Assembly (NCBI GenBank): GCA_019310965.1
Contig: JAFDDG010000013.1
Span: forward strand, 1-57,604
Source of the DNA: Deltaproteobacteria bacterium
Lineage (GTDB): Bacteria; Myxococcota_A; UBA9160; SMWR01
Direction of reading: 5' to 3'
DNA length: 57,604 nt
Part shown: positions 6,992-16,600 of the stretch, one piece after another
Position numbering within the stretch: the stretch's first letter is position 1
How the letters are laid out: each line of letters opens with the position of its first letter
Translations under genes and position numbers: made by a program
Notes under the pieces: generated by a model
What the model was told of the DNA's origin: nothing
The model's input: only the letters and a program-made list of their open reading frames with translations
Databases searched by the model: none

Positions 6992-8425
6992 ATGTCGGAC
7001 CGCAGCTCGTTGTCGCCGCTCGAGCGATTCCTATGCCTGTTTACGGACGTGCGCGCGGGAGAGGGTGGCACTGCGCTCGCCATGTTCGCCAACGTCTTCC
7101 TGATCCTTTGCTCGTACTACCTGATGAAGCCTCTGCGCGAGGGCTGGATCGCGGTGTCGCCGGTGGCGGGGCTCGATGCCTGGCTGGTAAAGGCGCTGAT
7201 GACGTTCGGCCAGATCCTGATCCTGGTCCCGGTCATCGCCTGGTACTCGCGCATGGTGGACCGCTTGCCTCGCGTTCGGGTGGTGACCCTCGCCACGCTC
7301 TTCTGCATGTCGAATATGGTGGTCTTCTGGGTGATCCAGCCGGACTACTTCATCGCCAACCTTCCCTGGAGCGGGATCGCCTTCTACGTCTGGGTGGGAA
7401 TGTTCAGCGTCTTCGTCGTCGCCCAGTTCTGGGCGTTCGCGGCGGATGTCTTCAGCGACGCCGAAGGGCGGCGGCTGATGCCGATGATCGCCATCGGGGC
7501 CACGGCGGGTGCGGCTTCTGGTGCCAAGATCACGGAATTCCTGGTAAAAGGTGGCTTTGCTGAGTTGTTGGCGGGCCTCGGGCTCGAACCGCTGGCCGCC
7601 CTGGCGCGTCAAACTCTGCAGACCGAGGCCTTGCTGCTGATCGCGTGCCTGCCCCTGGGGGTGTCCCTCCTCCTCACGCGGCACGTGGACGCGGGAAGGT
7701 CGCGCGCTGCGGAGAGCCAGCCGAGCGCGGCACGGGATACTTCCGGAGGGCTGAATATGGTGCTCTCCAGTCGCTTCCTGTTGGCGGTCGCGGGGGTCAC
7801 GGTGCTGCTCAACTGGGTGAACACAAATGGCGAGAATCTGCTGTTTCGCGTGGTGCAGGAGATGCTGGCAGGAGAGGCCGCCGCGGCCGGCGTCACCGGC
7901 GAAGTCGAACTGCTCGAGTTCACGAAGAATGGCACGACGGCGTTCTATGGGAACTTCTTCTCGTGGGTGAACGCGGTCGCGCTGGTCCTGCAGGCCTTGG
8001 TGGCGTCGCGGCTGCTCAAGTACGGCGGCTTCGCGCCGCTGCTCCTGCTGCTTCCGGTGGTGGCGCTCACGTCCTACGCCAGCATGGCATTCCTTCCGCT
8101 GCTGGCGGTCGTGAAGGGTATGAAGATTGCCGAGAATGCGACCGATTACTCGATCAACAACACGGCCCGGCATGTCTTGTGGCTGCCCGTGGACTCCGAT
8201 GTCAAGCTCAAGGGCAAGCCCACCATCGATGCGCTCTTCGCGCGCATCGGCGACGGCATGGCGGCGGTTACGGCGCTGGTGGGGGCACAGCTCCTGGCGC
8301 TGGCGACGGAGACCTACTTTGCGTTCAACGTATTCCTCATTCTCATCTGGCTGGCGTTCAGCGTGCGCATCGTGAGGGAGCACAAGCGCCTCTCGGAAGC
8401 GAGAGCGGAGTCCGCCGGTGAGTAG
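6992..8425 (+). CDS. Npt/TLC-like nucleotide transporter (MFS-type)
   Basis: A 477-residue membrane protein with about eleven or twelve helices. The first helix contains ILCSYYLMKPLREGWI, the YY-K-x-R pattern of free-living bacterial relatives of the ATP/ADP translocases (Npt1/Npt2, TLC family). Later segments fit too: AFAADVFSDAEGRRLMPMI and the loop ENATDYSINNTARHVLW, with KPTIDALFARIGDG after it. Chlamydial and rickettsial members exchange ATP for ADP; substrates of free-living members are mostly untested. The ATG at 6992 follows GAAGGAG at 6981-6987. It diverges from the exported kinase-like gene and overlaps the next hydrolase gene by eight bases, so the three look functionally linked. 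Confidence 0.65.
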   Translation: MSDRSSLSPLERFLCLFTDVRAGEGGTALAMFANVFLILCSYYLMKPLREGWIAVSPVAGLDAWLVKALMTFGQILILVPVIAWYSRMVDRLPRVRVVTLATLFCMSNMVVFWVIQPDYFIANLPWSGIAFYVWVGMFSVFVVAQFWAFAADVFSDAEGRRLMPMIAIGATAGAASGAKITEFLVKGGFAELLAGLGLEPLAALARQTLQTEALLLIACLPLGVSLLLTRHVDAGRSRAAESQPSAARDTSGGLNMVLSSRFLLAVAGVTVLLNWVNTNGENLLFRVVQEMLAGEAAAAGVTGEVELLEFTKNGTTAFYGNFFSWVNAVALVLQALVASRLLKYGGFAPLLLLLPVVALTSYASMAFLPLLAVVKGMKIAENATDYSINNTARHVLWLPVDSDVKLKGKPTIDALFARIGDGMAAVTALVGAQLLALATETYFAFNVFLILIWLAFSVRIVREHKRLSEARAESAGE

Positions 8426-9398
8426 GGTGCTGCTCGCCGCGCTCGCCGGCGCCGTGGCGCTGGCCGGTTTCGCCTTCGCGGACGAGGCGGGCGAGGGCGA
8501 AGCCGTGCTGCTACCCGGCAAGGTGCTGCCGGGGGCCATTCAGGATCCGGTGATCCGCGAGATGCTGGCACTCGACGCCATTGCGCCCTTCGAGGATCTC
8601 GCGCCGCTCTGGGATTGGCGCGACCGCGAGCTGCAGTCCGAAGTCGACGCGGCGCTCGCGGAGCTCGATCTCGATGATGATGTGCGGCGCAAGCGCCTGG
8701 CCGTGGCCTTGGTGGATGTGACCGATACCAAGCATCCGCGGGTGGCCGCCGTCAACGGCGACATCATGATGTACGCGGCGAGTCTGCCCAAGATCGCCGT
8801 GCTGCTGGCGGCCTTCGAGAAGATCGCTCAGGGGAAGATGGAGTACGACGCGGAGACTCGCGCGACCCTGGAGCTGATGATCCAGCGCTCCGACAACGGT
8901 GCCACCACCGGGATGATGCACCGCGTCGGCAAGAAGTACATCGCGAGGGTGCTGCTCTCGCCGCGTTACCGGCTCTACGACCCGAAGCACAACGGCGGCC
9001 TGTGGGTGGGCAAGGACTACGCGAAGATGGGGTTGTGGAAGCGTGACCCGCTCCACAACCTCTCTCACGGCGCCACGGCGATCCAGGTGGCTCGCTTCTA
9101 CTATCTGCTGTACACGGAGCAGCTGGTGACGCCGGAGTGGTCCCGGGAGATGAAGGACGTGATGTCCGGCCGCCACATCGACCACAAGTTCGTACGGGCG
9201 CTGCGCGAGGTGGCGCCGCGCATGAATCTCTCGCGAAAGTCGGGCTCCTGGCGCACGTTTCACTCGGACAGTGCACTGGTCGAGCGGAAAGGCCGGGCCT
9301 ACATCGCCGTGGCCCTGTCCAACGATCCAGATGGCTCGAAGTGGATGAAGGACATCATCGTCGAGCTCGACCGCATCGTGCTGGCGAAGAAGTCCTAG
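8418..9398 (+). CDS. Exported serine hydrolase, beta-lactamase (class A) fold
   Basis: A 326-residue protein with a signal peptide (about 1-21, ending AFA). It carries the three active-site motifs of the penicilloyl-serine family: Ser122-Leu-Pro-Lys125, Ser158-Asp-Asn160 and Lys274-Ser-Gly. It therefore belongs to the Beta-lactamase2 group of periplasmic enzymes, but I see no Glu166 equivalent that would prove beta-lactamase activity; a peptidoglycan or other peptide/ester substrate is as likely. The GTG start overlaps the transporter stop, which suggests translational coupling. It is a paralogue of the protein at 9429-10679: both share the block VA-LD-TD-P-R-AAVN just before the SxxK motif. 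Confidence 0.8.
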   Translation: MSRVLLAALAGAVALAGFAFADEAGEGEAVLLPGKVLPGAIQDPVIREMLALDAIAPFEDLAPLWDWRDRELQSEVDAALAELDLDDDVRRKRLAVALVDVTDTKHPRVAAVNGDIMMYAASLPKIAVLLAAFEKIAQGKMEYDAETRATLELMIQRSDNGATTGMMHRVGKKYIARVLLSPRYRLYDPKHNGGLWVGKDYAKMGLWKRDPLHNLSHGATAIQVARFYYLLYTEQLVTPEWSREMKDVMSGRHIDHKFVRALREVAPRMNLSRKSGSWRTFHSDSALVERKGRAYIAVALSNDPDGSKWMKDIIVELDRIVLAKKS

Positions 9399-9403
9399 AC
9401 GGC

Positions 9404-9429
9404 GCGCCGGTCGCGCGGCGAGCCGGCGC
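9404..9429. terminator. Hairpin between convergent hydrolase genes
   Basis: GCGCCGG (9404-9410) pairs with CCGGCGC (9423-9429) across a 12-base loop, exactly between the two convergent stop codons. There is no T-run on either side, so it may be a weak or factor-assisted bidirectional terminator. Confidence 0.35.
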
Positions 9430-10679
9430 TACCGATGCAGCGACTCGATCACGCGGTGGATGTCGTAGCCGAGTTGCTGGTGGAGCGCGGACGAGTCCTT
9501 GCGCAGCACGTTCGACAGCACGACGACCGCGTAGCGCAGCTCGGAAGTCTGACCGACGCTCTCGATCACCACCATCGAGTTCATGAAATTGATGCGATTG
9601 CCGCGGAATTTTCCGCAGCTGAAACCCTGCTCGGGCTTGCAGCCGTAGAGCGAGCCGGACTTGAAGTAGACCGCGGCGTCATCGAGCTCCGGGTGCGCGG
9701 CGTAGCGAATGCGCTTGTCCGTGAGATAGAGGAGCTTCTTGATCTCGCGGCTCGACCACTCGTCGACCAGGGCCCCGCGCTCCATCTGTACGATGAACTG
9801 CATCAGCGAGGCCGCGCTGGAGGTGCTGTTGGTGCCGGGAATGCGGCTCTTGCCCTCACGGGTGAAGAAGGAGCCCTGGCGCAGCTGGCTGATGTCGAGA
9901 CCGTTGCGGCCCGCGGGCGATTGGATCGCGTCGGCGAAGATGCGCGAAAGCTCCTGCTTCGAAGTCTTCGCGAGCCAGGCGTTGGCCTCGGCGTCGGGCA
10001 CGGGATAGCGCTGGCCGAAGTGCTTCAGCAGAACCAGCTGCTTCATCATGGTGGATGCCGCCGCGTTCGAGCTGGCCGATGCCATCCAGTCCATGAAGGT
10101 CCAGAGGGTCGCGCGATCGCCCTCTGCGATCGGGCGACGCTCGACAGAGGAGTCGCCGAAGTCCCAGACCGGCACCTTGTGGCTGTCGGTGCGGATGAAG
10201 GCGTCGGCGACGATCTGCGTGTCGCGCAAGAGGTGCCGGCGCGCAGCGATGTCGTCCGGGTAGACGTCCGCCATGGCCTGGAACCACCCCAGCAGCACCA
10301 TGATCTTCCCGACGCTGCCCGGGTTCTGGGCCTGGTTCGGATTCACCGCGGCGTAGCGCGGTCGCTCGGGATCGGTCCAGTCGAGCACGGCCACGCTGTA
10401 GCGCGATGCGTCGGTGCCGATCAGCGCCTTCACGTGCGAGGAGAGCTCCGGGTCGGCGGCCGGGATGCGGAAGTTGCGACCGGTCAGTCCCAGCTTCACG
10501 AGCTCGCTGGGCAGCATCTCACCTTCCGTCAGGAAGTCCGGGCGCCCGGAGCTCGTTGCAGCGAGCCGATAGGCCTCGAGTCGCTTGATCCCGGTGGTCG
10601 GGTAGCCGTCGAGGGGATAGGCGAACGCCGGGCCCGCCACGAGAAGCAGGACGAGAGTCAGGGCGAGGGTGCGTTGCAT
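9429..10679 (-). CDS. Exported serine hydrolase with SxxK, SSN and KSG motifs
   Basis: A 416-residue protein with a signal peptide (1-20, ending AFA). The nucleophile motif is Ser122-Val-Gly-Lys125. The second motif reads Ser-Ser-Asn at 203-205 instead of Ser-Asp-Asn, and Lys340-Ser-Gly completes the site. Relative to its paralogue at 8418-9398 it has a longer insert between motifs one and two, and two Cys (347, 355) near the third motif that may form a disulfide. The substrate is unknown; a peptidoglycan-active or beta-lactam-binding role is possible. The ATG at 10679 follows AGGAG. It lies six bases after the dikinase gene and is probably co-transcribed with it. Confidence 0.75.
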   Translation of the reverse strand: MQRTLALTLVLLLVAGPAFAYPLDGYPTTGIKRLEAYRLAATSSGRPDFLTEGEMLPSELVKLGLTGRNFRIPAADPELSSHVKALIGTDASRYSVAVLDWTDPERPRYAAVNPNQAQNPGSVGKIMVLLGWFQAMADVYPDDIAARRHLLRDTQIVADAFIRTDSHKVPVWDFGDSSVERRPIAEGDRATLWTFMDWMASASSNAAASTMMKQLVLLKHFGQRYPVPDAEANAWLAKTSKQELSRIFADAIQSPAGRNGLDISQLRQGSFFTREGKSRIPGTNSTSSAASLMQFIVQMERGALVDEWSSREIKKLLYLTDKRIRYAAHPELDDAAVYFKSGSLYGCKPEQGFSCGKFRGNRINFMNSMVVIESVGQTSELRYAVVVLSNVLRKDSSALHQQLGYDIHRVIESLHR

Positions 10680-10685
10680 GATCGG

Positions 10686-13616
10686 CTACTCCTTGGGAAC
10701 GCCATCGAGGTCGACGCGGGCGGCGCCGCGTGAACTGAAGCTGGCGTCGAGTTCTGCGAGATAGGTGTTGCGCTGGGCAGACTTGCTCTCGACCAGCGGG
10801 CGAATCTGCAGCAGCGTGAGTTCGCCATCCTTGAATGCAAATTCGACGTCGGCGGGCAGCGAGTTGCCCTCTTCGTCGAGCAGGCTCGGAAAGCGCTCGC
10901 CCACGGTGCGGGTGAAGGCGACGAGCTTCGCGATCTCGCCGGGTGTCAGTACGGCGGACGTGCCGCTTGCGGGCAGTTTGACGACGCCCCCGCTGGCGGA
11001 GAGCGCCATGCGCCGCGGTGCGGTCGCCTGGGCGAAGAAGCGCACCTCGCCGCTGGGAACGTGGATCTTGAGCGATTCGGCGGCCTGGCCTTCCACGGCC
11101 CCGCCGACCCCCTCGTTCACCGCCAGCGTCAGCCAGCTCCGATCGCCGCTGTCGACGTCGGCGGTGACGAGCACGCCGGACTTCTCCGAGGGAAAGCTCT
11201 TCTGGATCACCACTGCCGGAAACACGTACTCCGGATTCTCCATGTTGCCCTGGCGCCAGCCGTAAGCGCGCTCGGTGAACGGTGACGCCCAGACGTCCCG
11301 GATGGCCTCGAGCACCGCGTCGGTACCCACCACATTGGCCACGGTGAGGTTGAGCCCCGCGCCGGTGAAGCCGGGCAGGTCTTCGACGTTCGTGTCGCTG
11401 CGGACGAAGACGCCGAAGCTGCCATCCGGGCCCAGCCGATCGAGTCCGATCTTGAGTCCCTGGCGGAAACCGGCGCCGGGATCCGCGGTCTGGATCCAGT
11501 TGCGCAGGCGCATCAGGAACGCCGCGACCTGTGCGTCGTGCTCGGCCTGGGGCAGGGCTTCGAGCCGTGGGTATTCGCCCTTCATCCACTCCCAGGTCGA
11601 TGGGCCTCCCGGCTCGATCGGCTCGTCGAGCAGCTGCCGAAACACCCCGAAGCTGATCACGAAGCCCGGCGGCACGGCGTCGCCGAAGAAGTGTGCGAGC
11701 TCTCCCAGGTTGGCGCCCTTGGGTCCCGAGAGGCGGCCGGAGTCGCTCGCGCGCAGGCTCGAGAGCGGAATCATCTGTGCTCTCAGATCGAGCTTCTCGA
11801 GATCTGGGCGGATCACCACACCGCCTTGGGTTGCCTGCTGTCCGAAGATCGCGTCCCAGTTCGCGCTGTGCTCGACCAGCCGTACGACGCCCTGGGGACT
11901 CACTGCCAGCACCACCCGCTGGCCATTGTGCCCGTGCAGCGTCGGCACGTGCTCCTCGCCGACCACGACGTTCGGGATGCCGAGGTTGCGGGCCAGCAGC
12001 TGGACGTGGGAGAGCGAGCTGCCTTCGCCGCGAGTCAAGATGCCCGACACCCGGGGCAGGTCGTGGGTCGACTCCGGCAGCAGGTAGACTCCGTTACGGC
12101 TGAAGCCGCCAACCGGCGTCTCGCCCCCCGGCGGTGCGACCAGTGTGCCGCGGGTGAGGCCCGGGTTGAGGGCGCGCAGACCGGAGCCGATCTTCTTGCC
12201 GAAGAGGTCGTGTTCGATGCCGGCGAGTCCATTGGCGTCGCGGTTCAGTGTGTCGATGAGTGCGCTGTAGAAGAGCAGGGGGCTGCCGCGCAGTCGGTCT
12301 TGGTTGAACAGGTGCGCCTTGGGGTCGAGATCGGCCCAGTGTGCGATGGTCTCGGAGAAGTTGAACTCGAGCCAGCGGCCGGACCATTCGGGACCCCGTG
12401 CCAGGAAGCGCAGCTCCTCCCGGTATTGGTCGACGGTGAGATCCGGCCGGCCGAGCCGCGTCAGGCTCTTCTCGACCCCGTCGACGTGGCGGCGCGTCAG
12501 AAAACCGATGCCGTAGAGCGCCCGCGCGGTGTCGCCGATGCGCGCCAGGCGTTGCCCGCGAGTGGCGTCGCCGAGCCCGCGCAGCAGCACTGTCCCCAGG
12601 GCATAGGCGTCGTCCTCCAGCGCGAGACTCGTCTCCAGCACGAGCAGCCGTTGCGCCGGCGTGAGTGCCGGGTCGGCGAGTGCGTCGCGCAGCAGTGTCA
12701 GCGCCGCGGCAATGGCGGTGAAGCGTGCGTCGTCGTCGCCAGCGCCGGCAATGCGCCGTGCCGCGGCGTCGAGTCGCGCGCCGAGTAGGCCGGCCCGCTT
12801 CGCCGCCGCACGCAGGGTCTCGGCGGCGTCGCCGGAGGCGTAGAGCGCGTCGATGTCGGCGGCCAGCTTCTCGTATGCGGTGCGCATGCCGGCGGGGCCC
12901 TTGCGGGTCGCGTAGGCGCGCACCGCCGCGGCGTCGTCCGCGTCCGGCGCGTTGTGGATCTTGGCGCGAAGTGGCGTGAAGGCGCCGTCCTTCTCCGCCA
13001 GCTCGAGGGCGGCGTGGCGCACCTTCGCCGCGGTGGCGGCATCTCCCCGGGGCAGCGGCAGCAGGCGCGCCACCTCGCGCAAGCGCAGGTAGCGCGGGGC
13101 TTCGAGCCAGGCGGCGTCTCCCAACATCGCCAGCAGCAGCGCTTTGGCGCCGGCCTCCTCATCCTCGGCCTGAAGCGCGCCGCGGTAGCTGCGCGCACCG
13201 CGGAAGATCCAGCCGTCGTCGATCCGGATCAGGAAGCGTTCCATCAAGATCTGGTCGAGGAGAGCCAGGTCGGCGCCTGCGCCGAGAAACGGGGATGTGT
13301 CGATGCGGGCGAAGACGTTGGCGACGGCGTAGCCGCCCGCCCTCAGCGCCTGGGTACGCGCATTCCACTCACCGTGCTGTACGCCGCCGCCGTGGTTGGC
13401 GCACGCGTAGGCCTTGGGCGGCAGCACGCTGCCGTCTTGGCAGAACCAGCGAATGCGCTCGAATGGGCCGCGAGGGGACGCTTTCAGCTCTTCGATCCAG
13501 CTGCGTAGCTCCGCGGGCGCGGGCGTCTCGGGCTGGGCTGCGTGAGAGAGGCCGGGCAGCAACAGGGCGAGGAGCAGGACTCTTCTTATGGGGGAAGCTT
13601 GCATGCGGCAGAGCAT
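10686..13616 (-). CDS. Exported PEP-synthase/glucan-water-dikinase-like phosphotransferase
   Basis: A 976-residue protein with an N-terminal signal peptide (ending LSHA near 26). Residues about 30-480 form an unrecognised helical region. A swivelling phosphohistidine domain follows (about 500-590), with GEGSSLSHVQLLARNLGIP and catalytic His537. An ATP-grasp domain of PPDK/PEP-synthase type (about 620-965) comes last: GPKGANLGEL (Lys633), FVRSDTNVEDLPGF (Arg739), VWASPFTERAYGWRQ and a final ELTLLQIRPL. The pyruvate-binding TIM barrel is missing, and the His-then-ATP domain order matches plant glucan, water dikinase rather than PEP synthase. It should use ATP to phosphorylate its His and then an unknown acceptor. 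Export of such an enzyme is odd. A start at 13604 is also possible; neither site has a clear ribosome-binding sequence. Confidence 0.7.
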   Translation of the reverse strand: MLCRMQASPIRRVLLLALLLPGLSHAAQPETPAPAELRSWIEELKASPRGPFERIRWFCQDGSVLPPKAYACANHGGGVQHGEWNARTQALRAGGYAVANVFARIDTSPFLGAGADLALLDQILMERFLIRIDDGWIFRGARSYRGALQAEDEEAGAKALLLAMLGDAAWLEAPRYLRLREVARLLPLPRGDAATAAKVRHAALELAEKDGAFTPLRAKIHNAPDADDAAAVRAYATRKGPAGMRTAYEKLAADIDALYASGDAAETLRAAAKRAGLLGARLDAAARRIAGAGDDDARFTAIAAALTLLRDALADPALTPAQRLLVLETSLALEDDAYALGTVLLRGLGDATRGQRLARIGDTARALYGIGFLTRRHVDGVEKSLTRLGRPDLTVDQYREELRFLARGPEWSGRWLEFNFSETIAHWADLDPKAHLFNQDRLRGSPLLFYSALIDTLNRDANGLAGIEHDLFGKKIGSGLRALNPGLTRGTLVAPPGGETPVGGFSRNGVYLLPESTHDLPRVSGILTRGEGSSLSHVQLLARNLGIPNVVVGEEHVPTLHGHNGQRVVLAVSPQGVVRLVEHSANWDAIFGQQATQGGVVIRPDLEKLDLRAQMIPLSSLRASDSGRLSGPKGANLGELAHFFGDAVPPGFVISFGVFRQLLDEPIEPGGPSTWEWMKGEYPRLEALPQAEHDAQVAAFLMRLRNWIQTADPGAGFRQGLKIGLDRLGPDGSFGVFVRSDTNVEDLPGFTGAGLNLTVANVVGTDAVLEAIRDVWASPFTERAYGWRQGNMENPEYVFPAVVIQKSFPSEKSGVLVTADVDSGDRSWLTLAVNEGVGGAVEGQAAESLKIHVPSGEVRFFAQATAPRRMALSASGGVVKLPASGTSAVLTPGEIAKLVAFTRTVGERFPSLLDEEGNSLPADVEFAFKDGELTLLQIRPLVESKSAQRNTYLAELDASFSSRGAARVDLDGVPKE

Positions 13617-13669
13617 AACGCGAGTTCGTTGGCGTCGAGTCCTTTTCGGAGGCGTCGCGGGCGGATATC

Positions 13670-16600
13670 GTGAGTGTGCGCATGTTACGCAAGCTCGGCA
13701 TCGAGGCCGGCGAGGGCAGGATCTTCGTCTGGAGTGCGGTGGTTCTGCTCCTGCTGGGTTGGAGCGATGCCACGGTGCAGAACGTCTCCGAGGTGCTCTT
13801 CAACAAGCGCCTCGATGTGGTCTATCTGCCGCTCGCGTATCTGGCCAGCTCGCTGGCGATGGTCGCCACGCTGGTGCTATTTGGGCGCATCGCCGACCGC
13901 AGCGACCGCTTGCAACTGCTGTCGCGCACGCTTGCTGTCCTGGGGCTCGCCTTGCTGCCTCTCTGGCTGCTGGCGCGGGCGGAAGTGCGTGCGGTCTACC
14001 CCCTGCTCGTGCTGGCTTCGGGACAGGTGACCTCGCTCTCGCTGCTCGCGTTTTTCACCGCGATGGGCGAGCTGCTGCACGCGCGCCAGGCGAAGCGACT
14101 CTTCGTGTTGATGATGACCGGCGTCACCGTCGGCACGATTCTCGGCAACCGGGCGTCGGGGCCGCTGGGTGCCTGGTTGGGCATCGAAGCGGTACTCCCG
14201 CTGTCGGCTGCCGCGCTGTGTTTGGGCGCCCTGGTCGCACTGCCGTTGCGCCGCCTGCGCCCCCGCTTCGACCGCGGGCCAGCCCTGCGCGCCGCGGGTC
14301 GCGAGAGCGCGGAGCAGGATCGCGCCGAAGCCGGGTCGTTTGCGGTGTTGTGGCGGAAGAGTCTCTTCTTCCGGTTGATGTTCGTCGTGGTGCTGTGCAG
14401 CGGCATGCTCGGTCCGATGCTCTACTTCCAGTTTCAGTTCGTGGCCACCCACGCCACCGCCGAAGGCAGCGGCGGTGCGCAGGAGCTGCTGGCCTTCTAC
14501 GGTGAAGTGAAGTCGTGGATGTACACCGGGGTGCTGTTCGTGCAGCTCGGTGTCGTGCGGCCCTTGTACCGGCGCTTCGGCGTGCCGCTGTCCGCCGCGT
14601 TCTCTCCCGTCATCTATCTGCTCGGCTTTCTGGGGCTGTCGGTGCGCCTGAGTCTCCCGGTGGGCGTCGGCGCCATGGCCGGAACCAAGCTGCAGGGCAA
14701 GGCGATCTACGACCCGGCGGTGCGGGTGCTCTACAACCTGTTTCCCGGAGACGCCCGCGCGCGGGCGAGCGCGCTGCTCGACGGGCCGGCCAAACGCGGC
14801 GGCGGCGCCATCGGCAATCTGATCGCCATGGCGGCCACGAGTCTGGGCTCTGCGCACTGGGTGGGCTACGTGGCGATTCCCATCGCACTGGTGTGGCTCC
14901 TGACTGCGCAGCTGTTGTGGCGCCGCTACCCGCGTCTGTTGCTCGAGGCCTCGGCGGGGCGTTCGGACCATGGGAGCGCCGTCGAGGATCGGGAGTTGCT
15001 GGATCGCGCGACGGTGCGTGCGCTGGTGCCGGAGATGTGCTCTGCGGATCTCGCCGGTGCGCGGGTCGCCGTCGATCTCGTTTCCGAAGCCGAGCCGGAG
15101 TTCGCGATCGATGCGTTGGCCGAGGCCATCGGGCAGGCGCCGGCGGCCACCCGGCCGCTCGCAGTGGCGGCGCTCGACCGTCTGCTCGAGAGAGCGATCA
15201 GCGACCCGCGGCAGAGTCCTGCTGCGGCGCGGCACCTCGAGCAGGTGCTGTTGCAGGCCGGCGATCTCTCCGATCGGGATCGAGCCGATCTCGTGCAGGC
15301 CTACGCGAGGCTGCTTTCGGGGACGTCGGCGGTGCCGCTGCTCGAACGCGAGCTGGGCCATCCGGCGCCCGCCGTGCAGCTGGCCGCGCGTGCCGCGTTG
15401 GCCCGGTGCGGTGTGGCGGTTGCGGGAGAGCTCGACGCAGCGCTCGCCGAGGCGCTGCACGGTGGCGATGCGCCGGCGCGCCGCACCGCCCGCGAGGAGC
15501 TGCGCTCGCTGCTCTTGTGCGAGCGCGCCGATCCGCGCTGGGGGGCGCGCATGGCGCTGCTGACCGAGGCATTTGCCGAGCCCGAAGGCCGGGAGGAGGT
15601 GGCCGAGGCGCTGGCCGAAGTCGCTGCGCGACACGGCGAAGCGGCGAGCAGCGCCTGGGAGGCCCTCGAGCAGGCGCGCGATGCCCCGGACCCGACGCTG
15701 CGCATGTCGCTGCTGCGCTTCGCCGGGCACGCGGGGCTGCGCGAGCAGACGTCTTGGCTGATCGAGCACCTGGGTTCGGAGCGCGGGGCCTGGGTGGCGG
15801 CGGCGCGTGAAGGGCTGCTGGCTCTGGGGCCTCTCAGCTCGAATGCGCTGCTGCGCGAGCTGGCGTACGGCAAGCGCAGCAAACGCGAGGGCATCTTGTC
15901 CGTGATGCGCGAGCTCGATCTCCACCCGGAGGCTTTGCGCGCCCTCTACGAGGCGGAGCTCGACGCCGTCGAACGCGATCTGGCGCGGCTGGTGGCCCTG
16001 GAAGAACGTCCCGCATTCTCGCTGCTGCGCCGCCACCTGTGCGAGCGCGTGCGCGAGGAACAGCACACGGCCTTGCTGTTCCTGGCGGCGATCCGTCGGG
16101 AAGACCGCATCGCAGAGCTCGGCGAGCGGCTGCGGGAGCTGTCTGGCCGCAGACACCAGCACGCCATCGTCGTGGAAGCGCTGGACGCCGTCCTCGCCGA
16201 GGACGACAAGCGGCGCCTGATGCAGCTCATCGAAGAGCCCGAGGTGGAGGCCGTCGCTCAGGCCGTCATCTGGCGGCTGGACGTGCCCGACGTCGAGGAG
16301 GCGGTGCGCGAGCTGCTGGAAGACCCGGAGGAGCTCACTCGCCGCATCACCAGCGGATTGGCGCTGGCCGCCGGCTTCGACGTGCCCCAAGATGCTGCTG
16401 TGGATGCTGTCGAGGTGGTGAAGCACCTGGCCGCGTTGCCGCTCTTCGAGAGGCTGACGACGCGCCAGCTGATGGACCTCAGTGCCGTCGTGCAGGAGCA
16501 CGGCTTCGCCGCGGGCGCGACCGTGGTGAGCAAGGGCGACGCCGACGATTGCCTGTATCTGGTGGTCGAAGGGGTGGTCCACATCACGCGGGGCGACACG

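Noticed and set aside
8418-10679. Antibiotic-resistance beta-lactamase genes
   Set aside because: The serine and Lys motifs fit the broad fold only; no class A Glu166 region or regulator gene supports a resistance role.
10686-13616. Ordinary phosphoenolpyruvate synthase
   Set aside because: The PEP/pyruvate-binding C-terminal barrel is absent, the domain order is reversed and a signal peptide is present.
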